DNA of 64,000 nucleotides from Chryseobacterium sp. FH2. Its GTDB lineage: Bacteria; Bacteroidota; Bacteroidia; Flavobacteriales; Weeksellaceae. Below, piece by piece: positions 36,518 through 45,460 of this stretch. Location: assembly GCF_001045455.1 (NCBI RefSeq), contig NZ_LFNE01000004.1, forward strand, positions 124,001-188,000, in the 5' to 3' direction. Position 1 is the stretch's first letter, and every line of letters starts with the position of its first letter. The notes below the pieces were generated by a model that did not search any database, had not been told where the DNA came from, and was given only the letters and a program-made list of their open reading frames with translations. The position numbers and the translations under genes were made by a program.

Positions 36518-36553
36518 AAAGATTTGCAGTATTCACTGCAAATCTTTTTTTTG
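36518..36553 (+). terminator. Terminator of the NtrC-like gene
   Basis: A 13-bp stem AAAGATTTGCAGT/ACTGCAAATCTTT is followed by five more T (eight in the run). Confidence 0.85.
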
Positions 36554-36580
36554 AACTAAACTATATGAATATTAACTACT

Positions 36581-37942
36581 ATGAACTTTTTAAATAAAAA
36601 TTATACAAAAGAATGCCTAACCCTGGCTCTTCCTGTGATGCTTACGCAGGTTGGGCAGGTTTCGGTAAATTTGTTTGATAACATTATTGTCGGGAAACTT
36701 TTAGGTGCAGATGCTTTGGCGTCTGTTTCTCTTGGAAATGCTGTGTTTTTCTCGATGTTTGTATTGGCATTGGGATTTTCGTTTGCTATTCCACCGTTGG
36801 TTTCAGAGGCACATTCTCAGGAAGATCACAAAACGATAAACGCTGTTTTCAGTCACGGGTTTATCATTAATATGACTGTAGGAATTATCTTAATGGGAGC
36901 TCTTCTTTTAGGATTACCTCTACTCCATCATTCAGGGCAGCCGGCAAAAATCATTCCCGATACAATTGACTTCTTGGGAATTATGGCGATAAGTATAATT
37001 CCTTTTATGGCTTTTCAGACTTTGAGAGAAGTTTCTGAAGGTTTATCTTATACAATCGGGGTTACAAAAGCGACGATTATTGCTAACGTAATTAATATCG
37101 TTTTAAACTATGTTTTCATTAAAGGACTTTGGATTTTTCCGGAAATGGGTGTAAAGGGTTCAGCTTTAGCGAGTTTGATTGCCAGAATTTTTATGGTTGT
37201 TTTCCTATATTTTGTTCTTTTAAAAGAAAAGAGAACAAGGCGTTATATCAAAGATTTTTCTTTAAAAATTCAGACTTTTTCAAAGAAAATGTTTGATAAA
37301 ATGATTAGACTAGGACTCCCAACTGCTTTACAAATGTTTTTTGAAGTAACAGCTTTTGCAGGTGCTGCTTTTATTTGCGGATTGATTTCTGCCCATGATA
37401 TTGCTTCTCATCAGATTGCCCTGAGTATGGCTTCATTTACGTTTAATTTGTGCGTAGGTTTCAGTGTTGCTTCTACGGTAATGATTGGAAGAAAATTGGG
37501 TGAACAAAATTTTGTTGAATTAAGAAAAGTAGGAATTAACAACCTGAAAATAGCCTTTATTTTCATGATTATTTGTGGAACTGTGTTTATTTTAGGACGA
37601 AATATCCTTCCGACCTTCTTTACTAAAAAAGAAGAAATAGAGGTAATTGCCCTAGCTTCAAAGTTGATGATTATAGCCGCGTTATTTCAACTTTCTGACG
37701 GAATTCAGGTAACGGCTTTGGGTATGCTGAGGGGATTACAGGACGTGAAAATCCCATCTATTTATACGTTTATCGCTTATTGGATTATCACGATTCCTTT
37801 AGGATATTTCCTTTGTGTAACTTTGAAAATGGGTGCTTTCGGAATGTGGATTGCCTTAGGATTAGGACTGACAATTTCCGCAGTAATGCTTGTCAAAAGA
37901 TTCTTAAATATGTCTGCTAAGAGAATTAAACAGAATGCATAA
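36581..37942 (+). CDS. MATE family efflux transporter
   Basis: This 453-residue protein has 12 membrane helices in two homologous halves. It belongs to the NorM/DinF multidrug-and-toxin extrusion group (NLFDNIIVGKLLGADALASVS near residue 30, AFAGAAFICGLISAHDIASHQ near 258). It exports cationic drugs or dyes using Na+ or H+ gradients. Substrate and ion are not readable. It is a single gene, terminated by a shared hairpin. Confidence 0.93.
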   Translation: MNFLNKNYTKECLTLALPVMLTQVGQVSVNLFDNIIVGKLLGADALASVSLGNAVFFSMFVLALGFSFAIPPLVSEAHSQEDHKTINAVFSHGFIINMTVGIILMGALLLGLPLLHHSGQPAKIIPDTIDFLGIMAISIIPFMAFQTLREVSEGLSYTIGVTKATIIANVINIVLNYVFIKGLWIFPEMGVKGSALASLIARIFMVVFLYFVLLKEKRTRRYIKDFSLKIQTFSKKMFDKMIRLGLPTALQMFFEVTAFAGAAFICGLISAHDIASHQIALSMASFTFNLCVGFSVASTVMIGRKLGEQNFVELRKVGINNLKIAFIFMIICGTVFILGRNILPTFFTKKEEIEVIALASKLMIIAALFQLSDGIQVTALGMLRGLQDVKIPSIYTFIAYWIITIPLGYFLCVTLKMGAFGMWIALGLGLTISAVMLVKRFLNMSAKRIKQNA

Positions 37943-37946
37943 ATCT

Positions 37947-37970
37947 AAAGCGGTCTTTTTAGACCGCTTT
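37947..37970. terminator. Bidirectional terminator (MATE / GNAT)
   Basis: A perfect 10-bp stem, AAAGCGGTCT/AGACCGCTTT (37947-37956, 37961-37970), with T-rich tails, lies between two convergent genes. Confidence 0.8.
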
Positions 37971-37986
37971 TTTATTTGAAGATTTA

Positions 37987-38490
37987 TTATACAATCCTTT
38001 TTCCTAAAATAACAAGACTTCTCTCTATCCCATCTAAAACTGCAACATCAGGTAAAACTCCCCAATTTTCAAAACCGAAATATCTGAAAAGCTTTAAACT
38101 TGGCTCATTGTGTAAAAAGATAAAACCTAACAAAGTTTTTACGCCAAACTTTCCGGCATTATCAATACAATATTGAAGAATCCTTTTCCCATAGCCTTTC
38201 CCTCTGCAATTATCATCAAGATAAATGCTTACTTCAACAGTTCCATCATAAGCCGGTCTTCCGTAAAATGACGAAAAACTCACCCAACCAATAATATTGT
38301 TTCCACTATCTTCAATCATCCAAAGTGGTCTTTTGCCAGGATTGTGTTGCGTAAACCATTCCTGTCGGCTGTCTATCGAAACTTCTTCTGTGTCTGCCGT
38401 TACCATTCGTGAAGCTACCGTTGAATTATAAATTTCGACAATTCTTTTTAAATCTTCAGATCTCGCGTCTCTGAATTTTAATTCTTCCAT
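37987..38490 (-). CDS. GNAT N-acetyltransferase (phosphinothricin acetyltransferase-like)
   Basis: This 167-residue protein has the GNAT acetyl-CoA motif CRGKGYGKRILQY near residue 95 and the PAT/YncA pattern (IYNSTVASRMVTAD, VEVSIYLDD, FGFENWGVLPDVAVLDG). The family acetylates phosphinothricin, methionine sulfone or related amino acids. It is just downstream of a Crp/Fnr regulator on the same strand. Confidence 0.9.
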   Translation of the reverse strand: MEELKFRDARSEDLKRIVEIYNSTVASRMVTADTEEVSIDSRQEWFTQHNPGKRPLWMIEDSGNNIIGWVSFSSFYGRPAYDGTVEVSIYLDDNCRGKGYGKRILQYCIDNAGKFGVKTLLGFIFLHNEPSLKLFRYFGFENWGVLPDVAVLDGIERSLVILGKRIV

Positions 38491-38510
38491 TTTTTATGAT
38501 TGATTTTATC

Positions 38511-39077
38511 TTATTTATTCAAACTTTTAAGTACTCTATTTAAACTTCTGATTGTAATTCCCAGATAAGCAGCCATATCTTCTTTTGATATTTCAATATT
38601 TTGTTGAGACTGCAATCCTAATAATTGCCGTAACGTATGCTCAGTCGTGTAAAGCTGCTGATAAGATGCTCTGCTGGATGTGTTTACAATACGTTCTGCA
38701 AAAACGTCCAGCAAAAGATTATTTAGAGTTAAATTACTTTTTATTAATGATGTAAAGTAAGGTTTTGACAAAGCATAAACAGTTGTATCAGTCATAGCTT
38801 CAACACTGCATAAACAGGCAATATTTTTGATAATTTCTATTTCTCCTACAATTTCACCTTTACTTAAAAATTCAATAATATATTCTTTTCCGTTTTCTTC
38901 TGTAAAATAACATTTAGTAATCCCTTCTTTAATAAGCATGACTTTAGAAGATTCTCCGTTTTGCTGTAAGATTCTTTCACCTTTAGAAAATTTTCTCAGT
39001 ATAATATCTTCTCTACGCTCTTGTTTTTCATAAAGTTCATCTATATAATTTAAAAATAACAGATTGGTTCTTACCAT
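38511..39077 (-). CDS. Crp/Fnr family transcriptional regulator
   Basis: This 188-residue protein has an N-terminal cyclic-nucleotide-binding-like beta-roll (KGERILQQNGESSKVMLIKEG, EFLSKGEIVGEIE) and a C-terminal winged helix (ISKEDMAAYLGITIRSLNRVLKSLNK). No iron-sulfur cysteine pattern is evident, so ligand and target are unknown. It is 20 bases upstream of the GNAT gene, probably cotranscribed. It is divergent from the HAD gene at 39155. Confidence 0.92.
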   Translation of the reverse strand: MVRTNLLFLNYIDELYEKQERREDIILRKFSKGERILQQNGESSKVMLIKEGITKCYFTEENGKEYIIEFLSKGEIVGEIEIIKNIACLCSVEAMTDTTVYALSKPYFTSLIKSNLTLNNLLLDVFAERIVNTSSRASYQQLYTTEHTLRQLLGLQSQQNIEISKEDMAAYLGITIRSLNRVLKSLNK

Positions 39078-39154
39078 ATTCTAATCGGGACAAATGTCCT
39101 TTTTTCATTTATCTTTTATATTGAAATTTGTCAGCAGAAAATTACGAAACTAAA

Positions 39155-39844
39155 ATGAATAATATCACAACAATTGCCTTCGATGCTGATGATACTCTTT
39201 GGGTGAATGAACCATACTTTCAGGAAACTGAAAATGAGTTTTGCAAACTTCTTGAAGATTATCTTCCACAACATTCCGTTTCTCAGGAATTATTTAAAAC
39301 CGAAATGGAAAATTTACACTTGTATGGCTATGGTGTAAAAGGTTTTATGCTTTGTATGATAGAAACTATTAGTAAGATTTCAGAAAATACAGCTTCATTA
39401 GAATTAATAAATAAAACGGTTGACTTAGGAAAAATGCTTTTACAAAAACCCATTATACTCCTGGATGGCGTTACCGAAACCTTAGACAACCTGAAAGGAA
39501 AATACAGGCTTGTAATTGCTACAAAAGGAGATTTATTAGATCAGGAACGAAAACTTAGAAACTCCGGATTACAGGATTATTTTCATCATATTGAAATCAT
39601 GAGCAATAAGAAAAACTCTGATTATGAAAAGCTCTTGAAGCACTTGGGCTGTAAACCTGAGAACTTTTTAATGCTTGGCAATTCCATAAATTCGGATATT
39701 ATGCCGGTTTTAGAAATTGGCGGGTATGCAGGTCATATTCCGTATCATGTTACATGGACTCATGAGCAATATGAAAATCATTTAGTACATGAAAATTTTA
39801 TTGAGTTGATAAGTATCAATGAAATTCTTACACATCTTAAATAA
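39155..39844 (+). CDS. HAD family hydrolase
   Basis: This 229-residue phosphatase-like protein has motif I FDADDTLWVNE with the nucleophile Asp near residue 9, motif II VIATKGD, the conserved Lys near 150 (SNKKNSDYEKL) and motif III LMLGNSINSDIMP. It is HAD subfamily I with an alpha-helical cap. The substrate is unknown. The frame opens at a TTG (39128), but the ATG at 39155 fits motif I spacing. Confidence 0.9.
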   Translation: MNNITTIAFDADDTLWVNEPYFQETENEFCKLLEDYLPQHSVSQELFKTEMENLHLYGYGVKGFMLCMIETISKISENTASLELINKTVDLGKMLLQKPIILLDGVTETLDNLKGKYRLVIATKGDLLDQERKLRNSGLQDYFHHIEIMSNKKNSDYEKLLKHLGCKPENFLMLGNSINSDIMPVLEIGGYAGHIPYHVTWTHEQYENHLVHENFIELISINEILTHLK

Positions 39845-39880
39845 AAAAAGACTCGTTCTAATTAGAACGAGTCTTTTTTT
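39845..39880. terminator. Bidirectional terminator (HAD / DoxX)
   Basis: A stem of about 16 bp (AAAAAGACTCGTTCTA with its complement) between converging genes is followed by T-runs on both strands. Confidence 0.85.
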
Positions 39881-39892
39881 ATTATTTATTTT

Positions 39893-40327
39893 TTACCATT
39901 CGGAGGCTCTCTTTCGTTTCTCAATCATATAATCTACTGAAATTTTTCCTGCTCCGAAAAGCATTAGAAGAAGATAAATGGATAAGTAAAGTAAACTCAT
40001 TTCTTTTTTCGAAAAAGGATCAGCTCCATGGATTACAAATCCTGCAATGATCATTGTGAACATTAGAAATCCTAAAGCTATTCTTGTAAATAATCCCAAG
40101 ATGAGCAAAATAGAACATGCGAATTCTGCAAAAACAGTAAGCCCCAATGAAATTTTTGGCCCTAATCCTAAGAAATCAAAAAACTCTATCTTTCCTCCTT
40201 CCAATAACATCTGTAGTTTAGGAAACCCGTGAGATAACATAGCAAAACCAATAAAGACTCTAACGAGCAACAAAATTATGTCTTTAAATACGGTATTAGA
40301 ATTTGAGTTTGAATTAAAATAGTTCAT
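39893..40327 (-). CDS. DoxX family membrane protein
   Basis: This 144-residue protein has four membrane helices and the DoxX pattern (LLLVRVFIGFAMLSHGFPKL at about 20-40, EFACSILLILGLFTRIAL). DoxX proteins are small quinone- or thiol-linked membrane proteins. No partner is visible here. It lies downstream of era on the same strand. Confidence 0.9.
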   Translation of the reverse strand: MNYFNSNSNSNTVFKDIILLLVRVFIGFAMLSHGFPKLQMLLEGGKIEFFDFLGLGPKISLGLTVFAEFACSILLILGLFTRIALGFLMFTMIIAGFVIHGADPFSKKEMSLLYLSIYLLLMLFGAGKISVDYMIEKRKRASEW

Positions 40328-40393
40328 CCAGTGAAAATTTGATTAAAGATAATAAAAATCTTTTAATACAACGATGAATATTGACTTTTTAGT

Positions 40394-41269
40394 CTATCTA
40401 TACCCGAAATTCTTTAAATCTCTGTCATTTTTCCGCCAGTCTTTTTTCACTTTTACAAATAAATTTAAGTGGATTTTTTTCGCAAAAAACTTTTCAAGAT
40501 CCAATCTTGATTCTGTTCCTACTTTCTTGATTGCTTCTCCCTTATGTCCTATTATAATACCTTTCTGGGTGTCTCTTTCAACATAAATGATTGAATCTAT
40601 GAAAATAATTCCTTCTTTTTCTTTAAATTGTTCTGTTACAACTTCTACAGAATATGGAATTTCTTTTTCATAATTTAGAAGGATTTTCTCACGAATAGTT
40701 TCGTTGACAAAAAACCGTTCAGGCTTATCTGTGAATTGATCCTTATCGTAGTAAGGCGGGCTTTCAGGCAGTAAAGATTTTATTTTAGGTAAAATAATTT
40801 CAGTATTAAATGCATTCAATGCAGAAATAGGAAGAATTTCAGCCTTTGGAATTCTGTTATGCCAGTCTTCAACCAATTTTTCCAAACCTTCCTGATTGGT
40901 TTGATCTACTTTGTTTAAAAGCAATAAAACAGGTACCGGGATTTTATTCAGTTTATCTATCAAAAACTCTGAAGGTTCAGCTTTGTCTGTAACATCTACA
41001 ATGAACAGAAAAACATCTGCATCCTGTAAAGAATCCTTTACAAAATCCATCATTTTTTCCTGTAAACCATACTTCGGATCAAGTACTCCCGGTGTATCCG
41101 AAAATACAATCTGAAGATCTTCTTCATTATAAATCCCAAAAATCCTGTGGCGTGTTGTCTGTGCTTTTTGTGTTACAATTGCCAGTTTCTCTCCCATCAG
41201 CTCATTGAGCAAAGTAGATTTTCCGGCATTTGGCTTTCCAACTATATTTACAAATCCTGCTTTGTGCAT
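40394..41269 (-). CDS. era: GTPase Era
   Basis: This 291-residue ribosome-assembly GTPase has G1 GKPNAGKST (about 11-19), G3 DTPG, G4 NKVD and a C-terminal KH domain that binds 16S rRNA (IIIGHKGEAIKKVGTESR near 250). Length and order are typical. The minus-strand box TAACTTTG (as CAAAGTTA at 41290-41297) is a perfect -7 match 20 bases before the ATG. Confidence 0.97.
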   Translation of the reverse strand: MHKAGFVNIVGKPNAGKSTLLNELMGEKLAIVTQKAQTTRHRIFGIYNEEDLQIVFSDTPGVLDPKYGLQEKMMDFVKDSLQDADVFLFIVDVTDKAEPSEFLIDKLNKIPVPVLLLLNKVDQTNQEGLEKLVEDWHNRIPKAEILPISALNAFNTEIILPKIKSLLPESPPYYDKDQFTDKPERFFVNETIREKILLNYEKEIPYSVEVVTEQFKEKEGIIFIDSIIYVERDTQKGIIIGHKGEAIKKVGTESRLDLEKFFAKKIHLNLFVKVKKDWRKNDRDLKNFGYR

Positions 41270-41289
41270 AAAAATTTTATTACGAATTG

Positions 41290-41297
41290 CAAAGTTA
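41290..41297 (-). promoter_or_regulatory. -7 box of era
   Basis: TAACTTTG on the minus strand fits TAnnTTTG exactly. Confidence 0.5.
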
Positions 41298-41402
41298 CTA
41301 AAACAAAATTGGTCTTTCCTGATTAATCTAAAAACTTATCAATAAAAACCTTCCAAAATAGGAGATCTTGAATAGATATTTAAGAACAAAACTAAATTAA
41401 AT

Positions 41403-42305
41403 CTATAAAGAATTCATCAATTTAAACTGCTCAAATTCTTGATAGCCATATTCCGGGCATGCTCCTGATTTTGAAGTAATAAATGCACCCAGAGATATGG
41501 CTTCTGTCATAATTTCATCAGCACTTTTCCCCTGAATTCTTTTTGAAATAAATCCTGCAAGAAACGCATCACCACTTCCCACCGTATCAGCAATTTTAAT
41601 AGAAATTGCGCCTAATCCGTAGTTTTTATTACCCAAAAAATATCTCGCTCCCCTGCTCCCCTTTGTAAGAACAATTTCTTTTATATTGAAATGATCCTGA
41701 ATAAATGCAGCACTTTCACCCTCGCTGGAATATTCTTCGCTCAGGAATTCCATTATTTGTCTCATTTCTGCCTTATTCATTTTTACAATATCTGCTTTGT
41801 GTAATAGTTGCTTTATCACGTCTATATCAATAAAAGGCGGCCTGAAATTGACATCGAATATTTTAAGTTTTGCAAATTCTAAAAGCTTAAAAAGAGTCTC
41901 TTTCGTTTTTCCGTTCCGGGCAGACAGACTCCCAAAGACAAAGGCTTCTGCATTTGTTATCAGTTCTTCATGTTCAGGCAAAAAATCTATATAATCCCAA
42001 GCTACATGATTAATGATTTCATAAGCTGCTTCATTATGTATATCAATTTTTGCAATCACCTTACTGGTAGGATTTTTGTTGTCAACCTGAATATAATCAG
42101 TTGTGATTCCCCAACTTTTAATCAGTTTCAAAAGCTTTTGTCCAAATTCGTCATTTCCTATTCTGCTTAGCATTTTTACATCAGTACCTGTTTTATAAAT
42201 GTTGTATGCAGCATTAAATGGTGCTCCTCCGGCTCTTGCTTCTTCCGGAAATATATCCCAAAGAACTTCACCAAAACAAACCACATATGGATTTTCTTTT
42301 ATCAT
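41403..42305 (-). CDS. PfkB-family sugar kinase (fructokinase-like)
   Basis: This 300-residue ribokinase-fold kinase has a GGAPFNAAYNIYK signature near residue 20 and the catalytic ADTVGSGDAFLAGF near 248, with the base Asp. The pattern is closest to fructokinase or other ketose kinases. Its neighbour is a LacI regulator, and a perfect palindromic operator lies directly before the ATG. The sugar itself is not proved by sequence. Confidence 0.88.
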   Translation of the reverse strand: MIKENPYVVCFGEVLWDIFPEEARAGGAPFNAAYNIYKTGTDVKMLSRIGNDEFGQKLLKLIKSWGITTDYIQVDNKNPTSKVIAKIDIHNEAAYEIINHVAWDYIDFLPEHEELITNAEAFVFGSLSARNGKTKETLFKLLEFAKLKIFDVNFRPPFIDIDVIKQLLHKADIVKMNKAEMRQIMEFLSEEYSSEGESAAFIQDHFNIKEIVLTKGSRGARYFLGNKNYGLGAISIKIADTVGSGDAFLAGFISKRIQGKSADEIMTEAISLGAFITSKSGACPEYGYQEFEQFKLMNSL

Positions 42306-42308
42306 AGG

Positions 42309-42320
42309 TTAAACGTTTAA
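42309..42320. promoter_or_regulatory. Palindromic LacI-type operator before the sugar kinase
   Basis: TTAAACGTTTAA is a perfect 12-bp palindrome with the central CG typical of LacI/PurR operators. It is centred 10 bases before the kinase ATG, in the 32-base gap after lacI. Confidence 0.65.
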
Positions 42321-42337
42321 ATTATCAATTAAATTTT

Positions 42338-43336
42338 TTATACTGAATTTTTATTAATTAATTGAGCAGAAAATGCAACTTTCTTTCCATTAGGAACATA
42401 ATTATTAATTTGTGCATCAAGTAGTTTCACTGATTCTTTTGCCATTTCCATCAATGGCTGCCGGACGTAATCAATCTCTGTAGGAAAAAGCTTATATGCT
42501 TCAGTTTCATCAAAAGCAATAACAGAGACATCTTGCGGAACTCTTATATTATTTTTGTTTAAATAGCTCAAACCCGCTACTGCAAGCTTATTACTTGAAA
42601 AATATATTGCTGTTTTATTTTTACTTTTACTGAAATTTTCATCAAGCCCCTGATAAATATCTTCAGTAATATTATGAATCCCTATCAATAACTTTTTAGC
42701 AGTAATATTTTTAGTAGCGATACATTTTTCAAAGCCTTCCTGCCTGTCTTGCAAATGAGGTAACTTAGTATCATATCCTACATAAATGATTTCATTACAT
42801 TTTTTCTCAGTCAAAAAATCACAAACATATTCTGAAATTTCAGAATTATTGATCATCACCCCGGGAATATTTACATTTTTAAGATACCGATCGATAGTAA
42901 CAATCGGATATTCTTCCTTTATCAGCTTATTGATTGCACCATCGGAATCTACAACAGGTGCTACAATCATTCCGTCTACCTGCTGTTCAGAAAAAAGTTC
43001 GGTTAGTTTTTTAAATTTCTCCGGATTTTCATCGGAACTGCCGATAAGAAGCGTGTAACCAAATTTCATCGCTTCATCTTCAATATTTCTGGCGATATTT
43101 GAATAAAAATCATTGGAAATATCTGCCACAATCAAACCTATGAGCTTACTTTTATTCGTTTTTAGGCTTCTGGCTATTTTGTTGGGTATATAATTAATCG
43201 CTTCAGCTATCTCCAGAATCTTCTTTTTTGTAGCGTCGCTGATTCTGCTTCCTTCCTTTTTATTTAAAACATAAGAAACCGTTGCCACAGAAACACCAGC
43301 AATTTTTGCTATATCTTTAATAGAAGTTCTTTTCAT
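42338..43336 (-). CDS. LacI family transcriptional regulator
   Basis: This 332-residue repressor has the N-terminal HTH SIKDIAKIAGVSVATVSYVLN at about 4-24 and a hinge NYIPNKIARSLK. The periplasmic-binding-protein-like sensor domain begins at LIGLIVADISNDFYSNI. It is likely to respond to a sugar or sugar phosphate linked to the downstream kinase. Two copies of a TAAACGTTTA palindrome bracket the gene, suggesting control of the kinase and possibly of the divergent region. Confidence 0.95.
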   Translation of the reverse strand: MKRTSIKDIAKIAGVSVATVSYVLNKKEGSRISDATKKKILEIAEAINYIPNKIARSLKTNKSKLIGLIVADISNDFYSNIARNIEDEAMKFGYTLLIGSSDENPEKFKKLTELFSEQQVDGMIVAPVVDSDGAINKLIKEEYPIVTIDRYLKNVNIPGVMINNSEISEYVCDFLTEKKCNEIIYVGYDTKLPHLQDRQEGFEKCIATKNITAKKLLIGIHNITEDIYQGLDENFSKSKNKTAIYFSSNKLAVAGLSYLNKNNIRVPQDVSVIAFDETEAYKLFPTEIDYVRQPLMEMAKESVKLLDAQINNYVPNGKKVAFSAQLINKNSV

Positions 43337-43666
43337 TTAGCTAATTAATGACACAAAAATATTCTATAAAACATAAACAAAACAATAGGATGATATTTTT
43401 GGGTATCTAAAAAATAATAGTATTTTCGCGATTTTAAAAAAATAAGATTAAAATAATATAAATATCTTATAATAAACACTTTAAGCTCAATCTTAATATT
43501 GTTATGAGTTGAAGAATACTTAGATATTAATCATTAAATGTATTTTTAGAGTAGATTTGGTTAAACGTTTACCTGATAAAAATTTCAGTTTTTTATAAAA
43601 TTGACAATAAATTTCTTTTATTTAATATCTAAAACCAATATTTTTGAATAGATTAGTCATGAATTT
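43337..43666. other. Divergent intergenic stretch with second LacI operator
   Basis: This AT-rich spacer lies between lacI (minus) and a Crp-like gene (plus). Apart from the operator at 43562-43571 I see no RNA gene or hairpin. Confidence 0.5.
43562..43571. promoter_or_regulatory. Second TAAACGTTTA palindrome
   Basis: A perfect 10-bp palindrome sharing the core of the kinase operator. It lies 226 bases upstream of lacI and about 96 bases before the Crp-like gene, next to a TTTGG that could be a plus-strand -33 element. Confidence 0.5.
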
Positions 43667-44230
43667 ATGAATATCGACCAAATCATTAACAGTATATACA
43701 TTTTACCGGAAAATTCTAAAACAGAATTAAAAAAATACATAACAGAAGTTTCTCATCCGAAAAATTTTTGCTTAATGGAAGCAGATAAAATAATTTCTTA
43801 TGTATATTTTATTAAAAAAGGTATTGTTCGGGCTTACGCATCCAGAGATGATAATGACATTACGTTCTGGTTTGGAAGCGAAGGTGAGACGATAGTCTCC
43901 ATGAAAAGTTATGTAGAGGATAAACCCGGCTATGAAAATATAGAATTATTAGAAGATTGCGAACTTTATAAACTAGAAACGGATAATCTGAGAAAATTAT
44001 TTAACGAGGATATTCATATAGCGAATTGGGGGAGAAAATTTGCTGAAAGAGAATTGGTAAAAACAGAAGAATTGATTATTTCAAGACAGTTTAAAACCTC
44101 TTTAGAACGTTATAAAGATTTATTGAAAGACAAACCTAATCTTCTAAGAAGAGTTCAATTAGGGCATATTGCATCTTATTTAGGAATTACACAGGTAAGT
44201 TTAAGCCGAATACGTGCCGAAATAAAATAA
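43667..44230 (+). CDS. Crp/Fnr family transcriptional regulator
   Basis: This 187-residue protein is of the Bacteroidota Crp-like type: cNMP-binding beta-roll (about 20-115, VYFIKKGIVRAYASRDDNDI, FWFGSEGETI) and a short C-terminal helix-turn-helix (LGHIASYLGITQVSLSRIRAEI). The ligand is unknown. It is 73 bases upstream of the Gdx/SugE-like exporter on the same strand, and probably controls it. Confidence 0.9.
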   Translation: MNIDQIINSIYILPENSKTELKKYITEVSHPKNFCLMEADKIISYVYFIKKGIVRAYASRDDNDITFWFGSEGETIVSMKSYVEDKPGYENIELLEDCELYKLETDNLRKLFNEDIHIANWGRKFAERELVKTEELIISRQFKTSLERYKDLLKDKPNLLRRVQLGHIASYLGITQVSLSRIRAEIK

Positions 44231-44303
44231 ATTCATTTTTTAACAATTGTAAAATTTTCCCTGTTTATAAATTCTGACCTTTGCAGCACAAATTATTAAA
44301 AAA

Positions 44304-44630
44304 ATGAATTGGATTATCTTAATTATCGCAGGATTATTTGAAGTGGCATTTGCTTCATGTTTAGGAAAAGTAAAAGAAACATCGGGAAATGTGATGTATT
44401 ATTGGTTCACAGGTTTCCTTATTTCTTTGACGGTAAGTATGCTTTTATTGATTAAAGCTACTCAAACATTACCTATCGGAACAGCTTATGCGGTATGGAC
44501 AGGGATCGGCGCTGTAGGAACAGTATTAATAGGCATTTTCTTTTTTAAAGATCCCGTTAGCTTTGGGAGAATATTTTTCATCATTACATTAATAGGTTCT
44601 GTAATCGGGCTAAAATTTGTTTCCCATTAG
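44304..44630 (+). CDS. gdx: Small multidrug-resistance family exporter, Gdx/SugE type
   Basis: This 108-residue protein has four membrane helices. The essential Glu13 lies in LFEVAFAS, and LPIGTAYAVWTGIGAVG (about 56-72) is the guanidinium-exporter (Gdx, formerly SugE) variant rather than the EmrE one. It acts as a dual-topology dimer exporting guanidinium or small quaternary amines. No guanidine riboswitch is visible upstream; a Crp-like gene lies there instead. Confidence 0.88.
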   Translation: MNWIILIIAGLFEVAFASCLGKVKETSGNVMYYWFTGFLISLTVSMLLLIKATQTLPIGTAYAVWTGIGAVGTVLIGIFFFKDPVSFGRIFFIITLIGSVIGLKFVSH

Positions 44631-44656
44631 GAATAGAAAATTATAAACTGTTATAT

Positions 44657-44689
44657 AAAAATACGCCTGGAATTTGCAGGCGTATTTTT
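44657..44689. terminator. Bidirectional terminator (gdx / methyltransferase)
   Basis: A 13-bp stem AAAAATACGCCTG/CAGGCGTATTTTT with T/A tails, between convergent genes. Confidence 0.85.
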
Positions 44690-44692
44690 ATT

Positions 44693-45460
44693 TTATTTTT
44701 TGAAAACTATGGGCAAGATTTCGTTTTTTCTTAATCCATATTTTTTGATTTCTTCTTCTGTAAAGTTTTGGGAATAAAAATTAGGTTCTGTTATAAAACC
44801 AGCTTTTCTCAGGCGCTCAAAATAATCCATTCCGTACCAACGGACATGATCATACTGTCCAAAATGCTTCTGACGTTCTTTGGGATCTTTTATGGTAAAA
44901 TCTTCGTATGTTTTTTCTAAAGAGTTTCTCATCGGTACCTGAAGGATTGCCCATCCACCTTTACGCATTACCCGGTACAACTCACTCATTGCTTTTGCAT
45001 CATCCTCAATGTGTTCCAACACATGATTACAGAAAACTATATCAAAACTTTCATCCGCAAAAGGCAAGTTTAGAATATCAGCTTTTATATCCACAATCGG
45101 TGAAAATAAATCAGCAGAAATATAATCCAGATTTCTCATTCTCTTAAACTTTCTCAAAAATTCCTGTTCCGGAGCAATATGGAGAACCTTATAGTTTTTA
45201 ATAAAAAAATCAGTTTCATTCTGAAGGTACAGCCACATCTGACGATGTCTTTCAAGACTTAATGTTCCTGGAGAAAGAGCATTTTCACGCTGGTTTCCAT
45301 ATCCGTAAGGAAGAAATTTCCTGTAAGATCTGCCATCAATAGGATCTTCAAATTTATCTCCTTTAAAAAACTGATAAATAAGCGGGCGTGCCCAAATACT
45401 CATTTTAATAAGTATCGGGCGTGGAATTTTATTTAGTAAAAGTTTAGTTACTTTTTTCAT
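44693..45460 (-). CDS. Class I SAM-dependent methyltransferase
   Basis: This 255-residue protein has a weak motif I region (VLHIAPEQEFL), with acidic and post-motif segments DYISADLFSPIVDIKADI, then LPFADESFDIVFCNHVLEHI and MRKGGWAILQVP (motifs II and III), typical of the UbiE/COQ5-like fold. The glycine-rich loop is diverged. The substrate is unknown. Its ATG overlaps the map stop by one base (TAATG), so it is co-translated with methionine aminopeptidase. Confidence 0.85.
   Translation of the reverse strand: MKKVTKLLLNKIPRPILIKMSIWARPLIYQFFKGDKFEDPIDGRSYRKFLPYGYGNQRENALSPGTLSLERHRQMWLYLQNETDFFIKNYKVLHIAPEQEFLRKFKRMRNLDYISADLFSPIVDIKADILNLPFADESFDIVFCNHVLEHIEDDAKAMSELYRVMRKGGWAILQVPMRNSLEKTYEDFTIKDPKERQKHFGQYDHVRWYGMDYFERLRKAGFITEPNFYSQNFTEEEIKKYGLRKNEILPIVFKK

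Noticed and set aside
44231..44303. Guanidine riboswitch before the Gdx/SugE-like gene
   Set aside because: The 73-base gap lacks the conserved guanidine-I, -II or -III elements; control by the adjacent Crp-like regulator is more likely.
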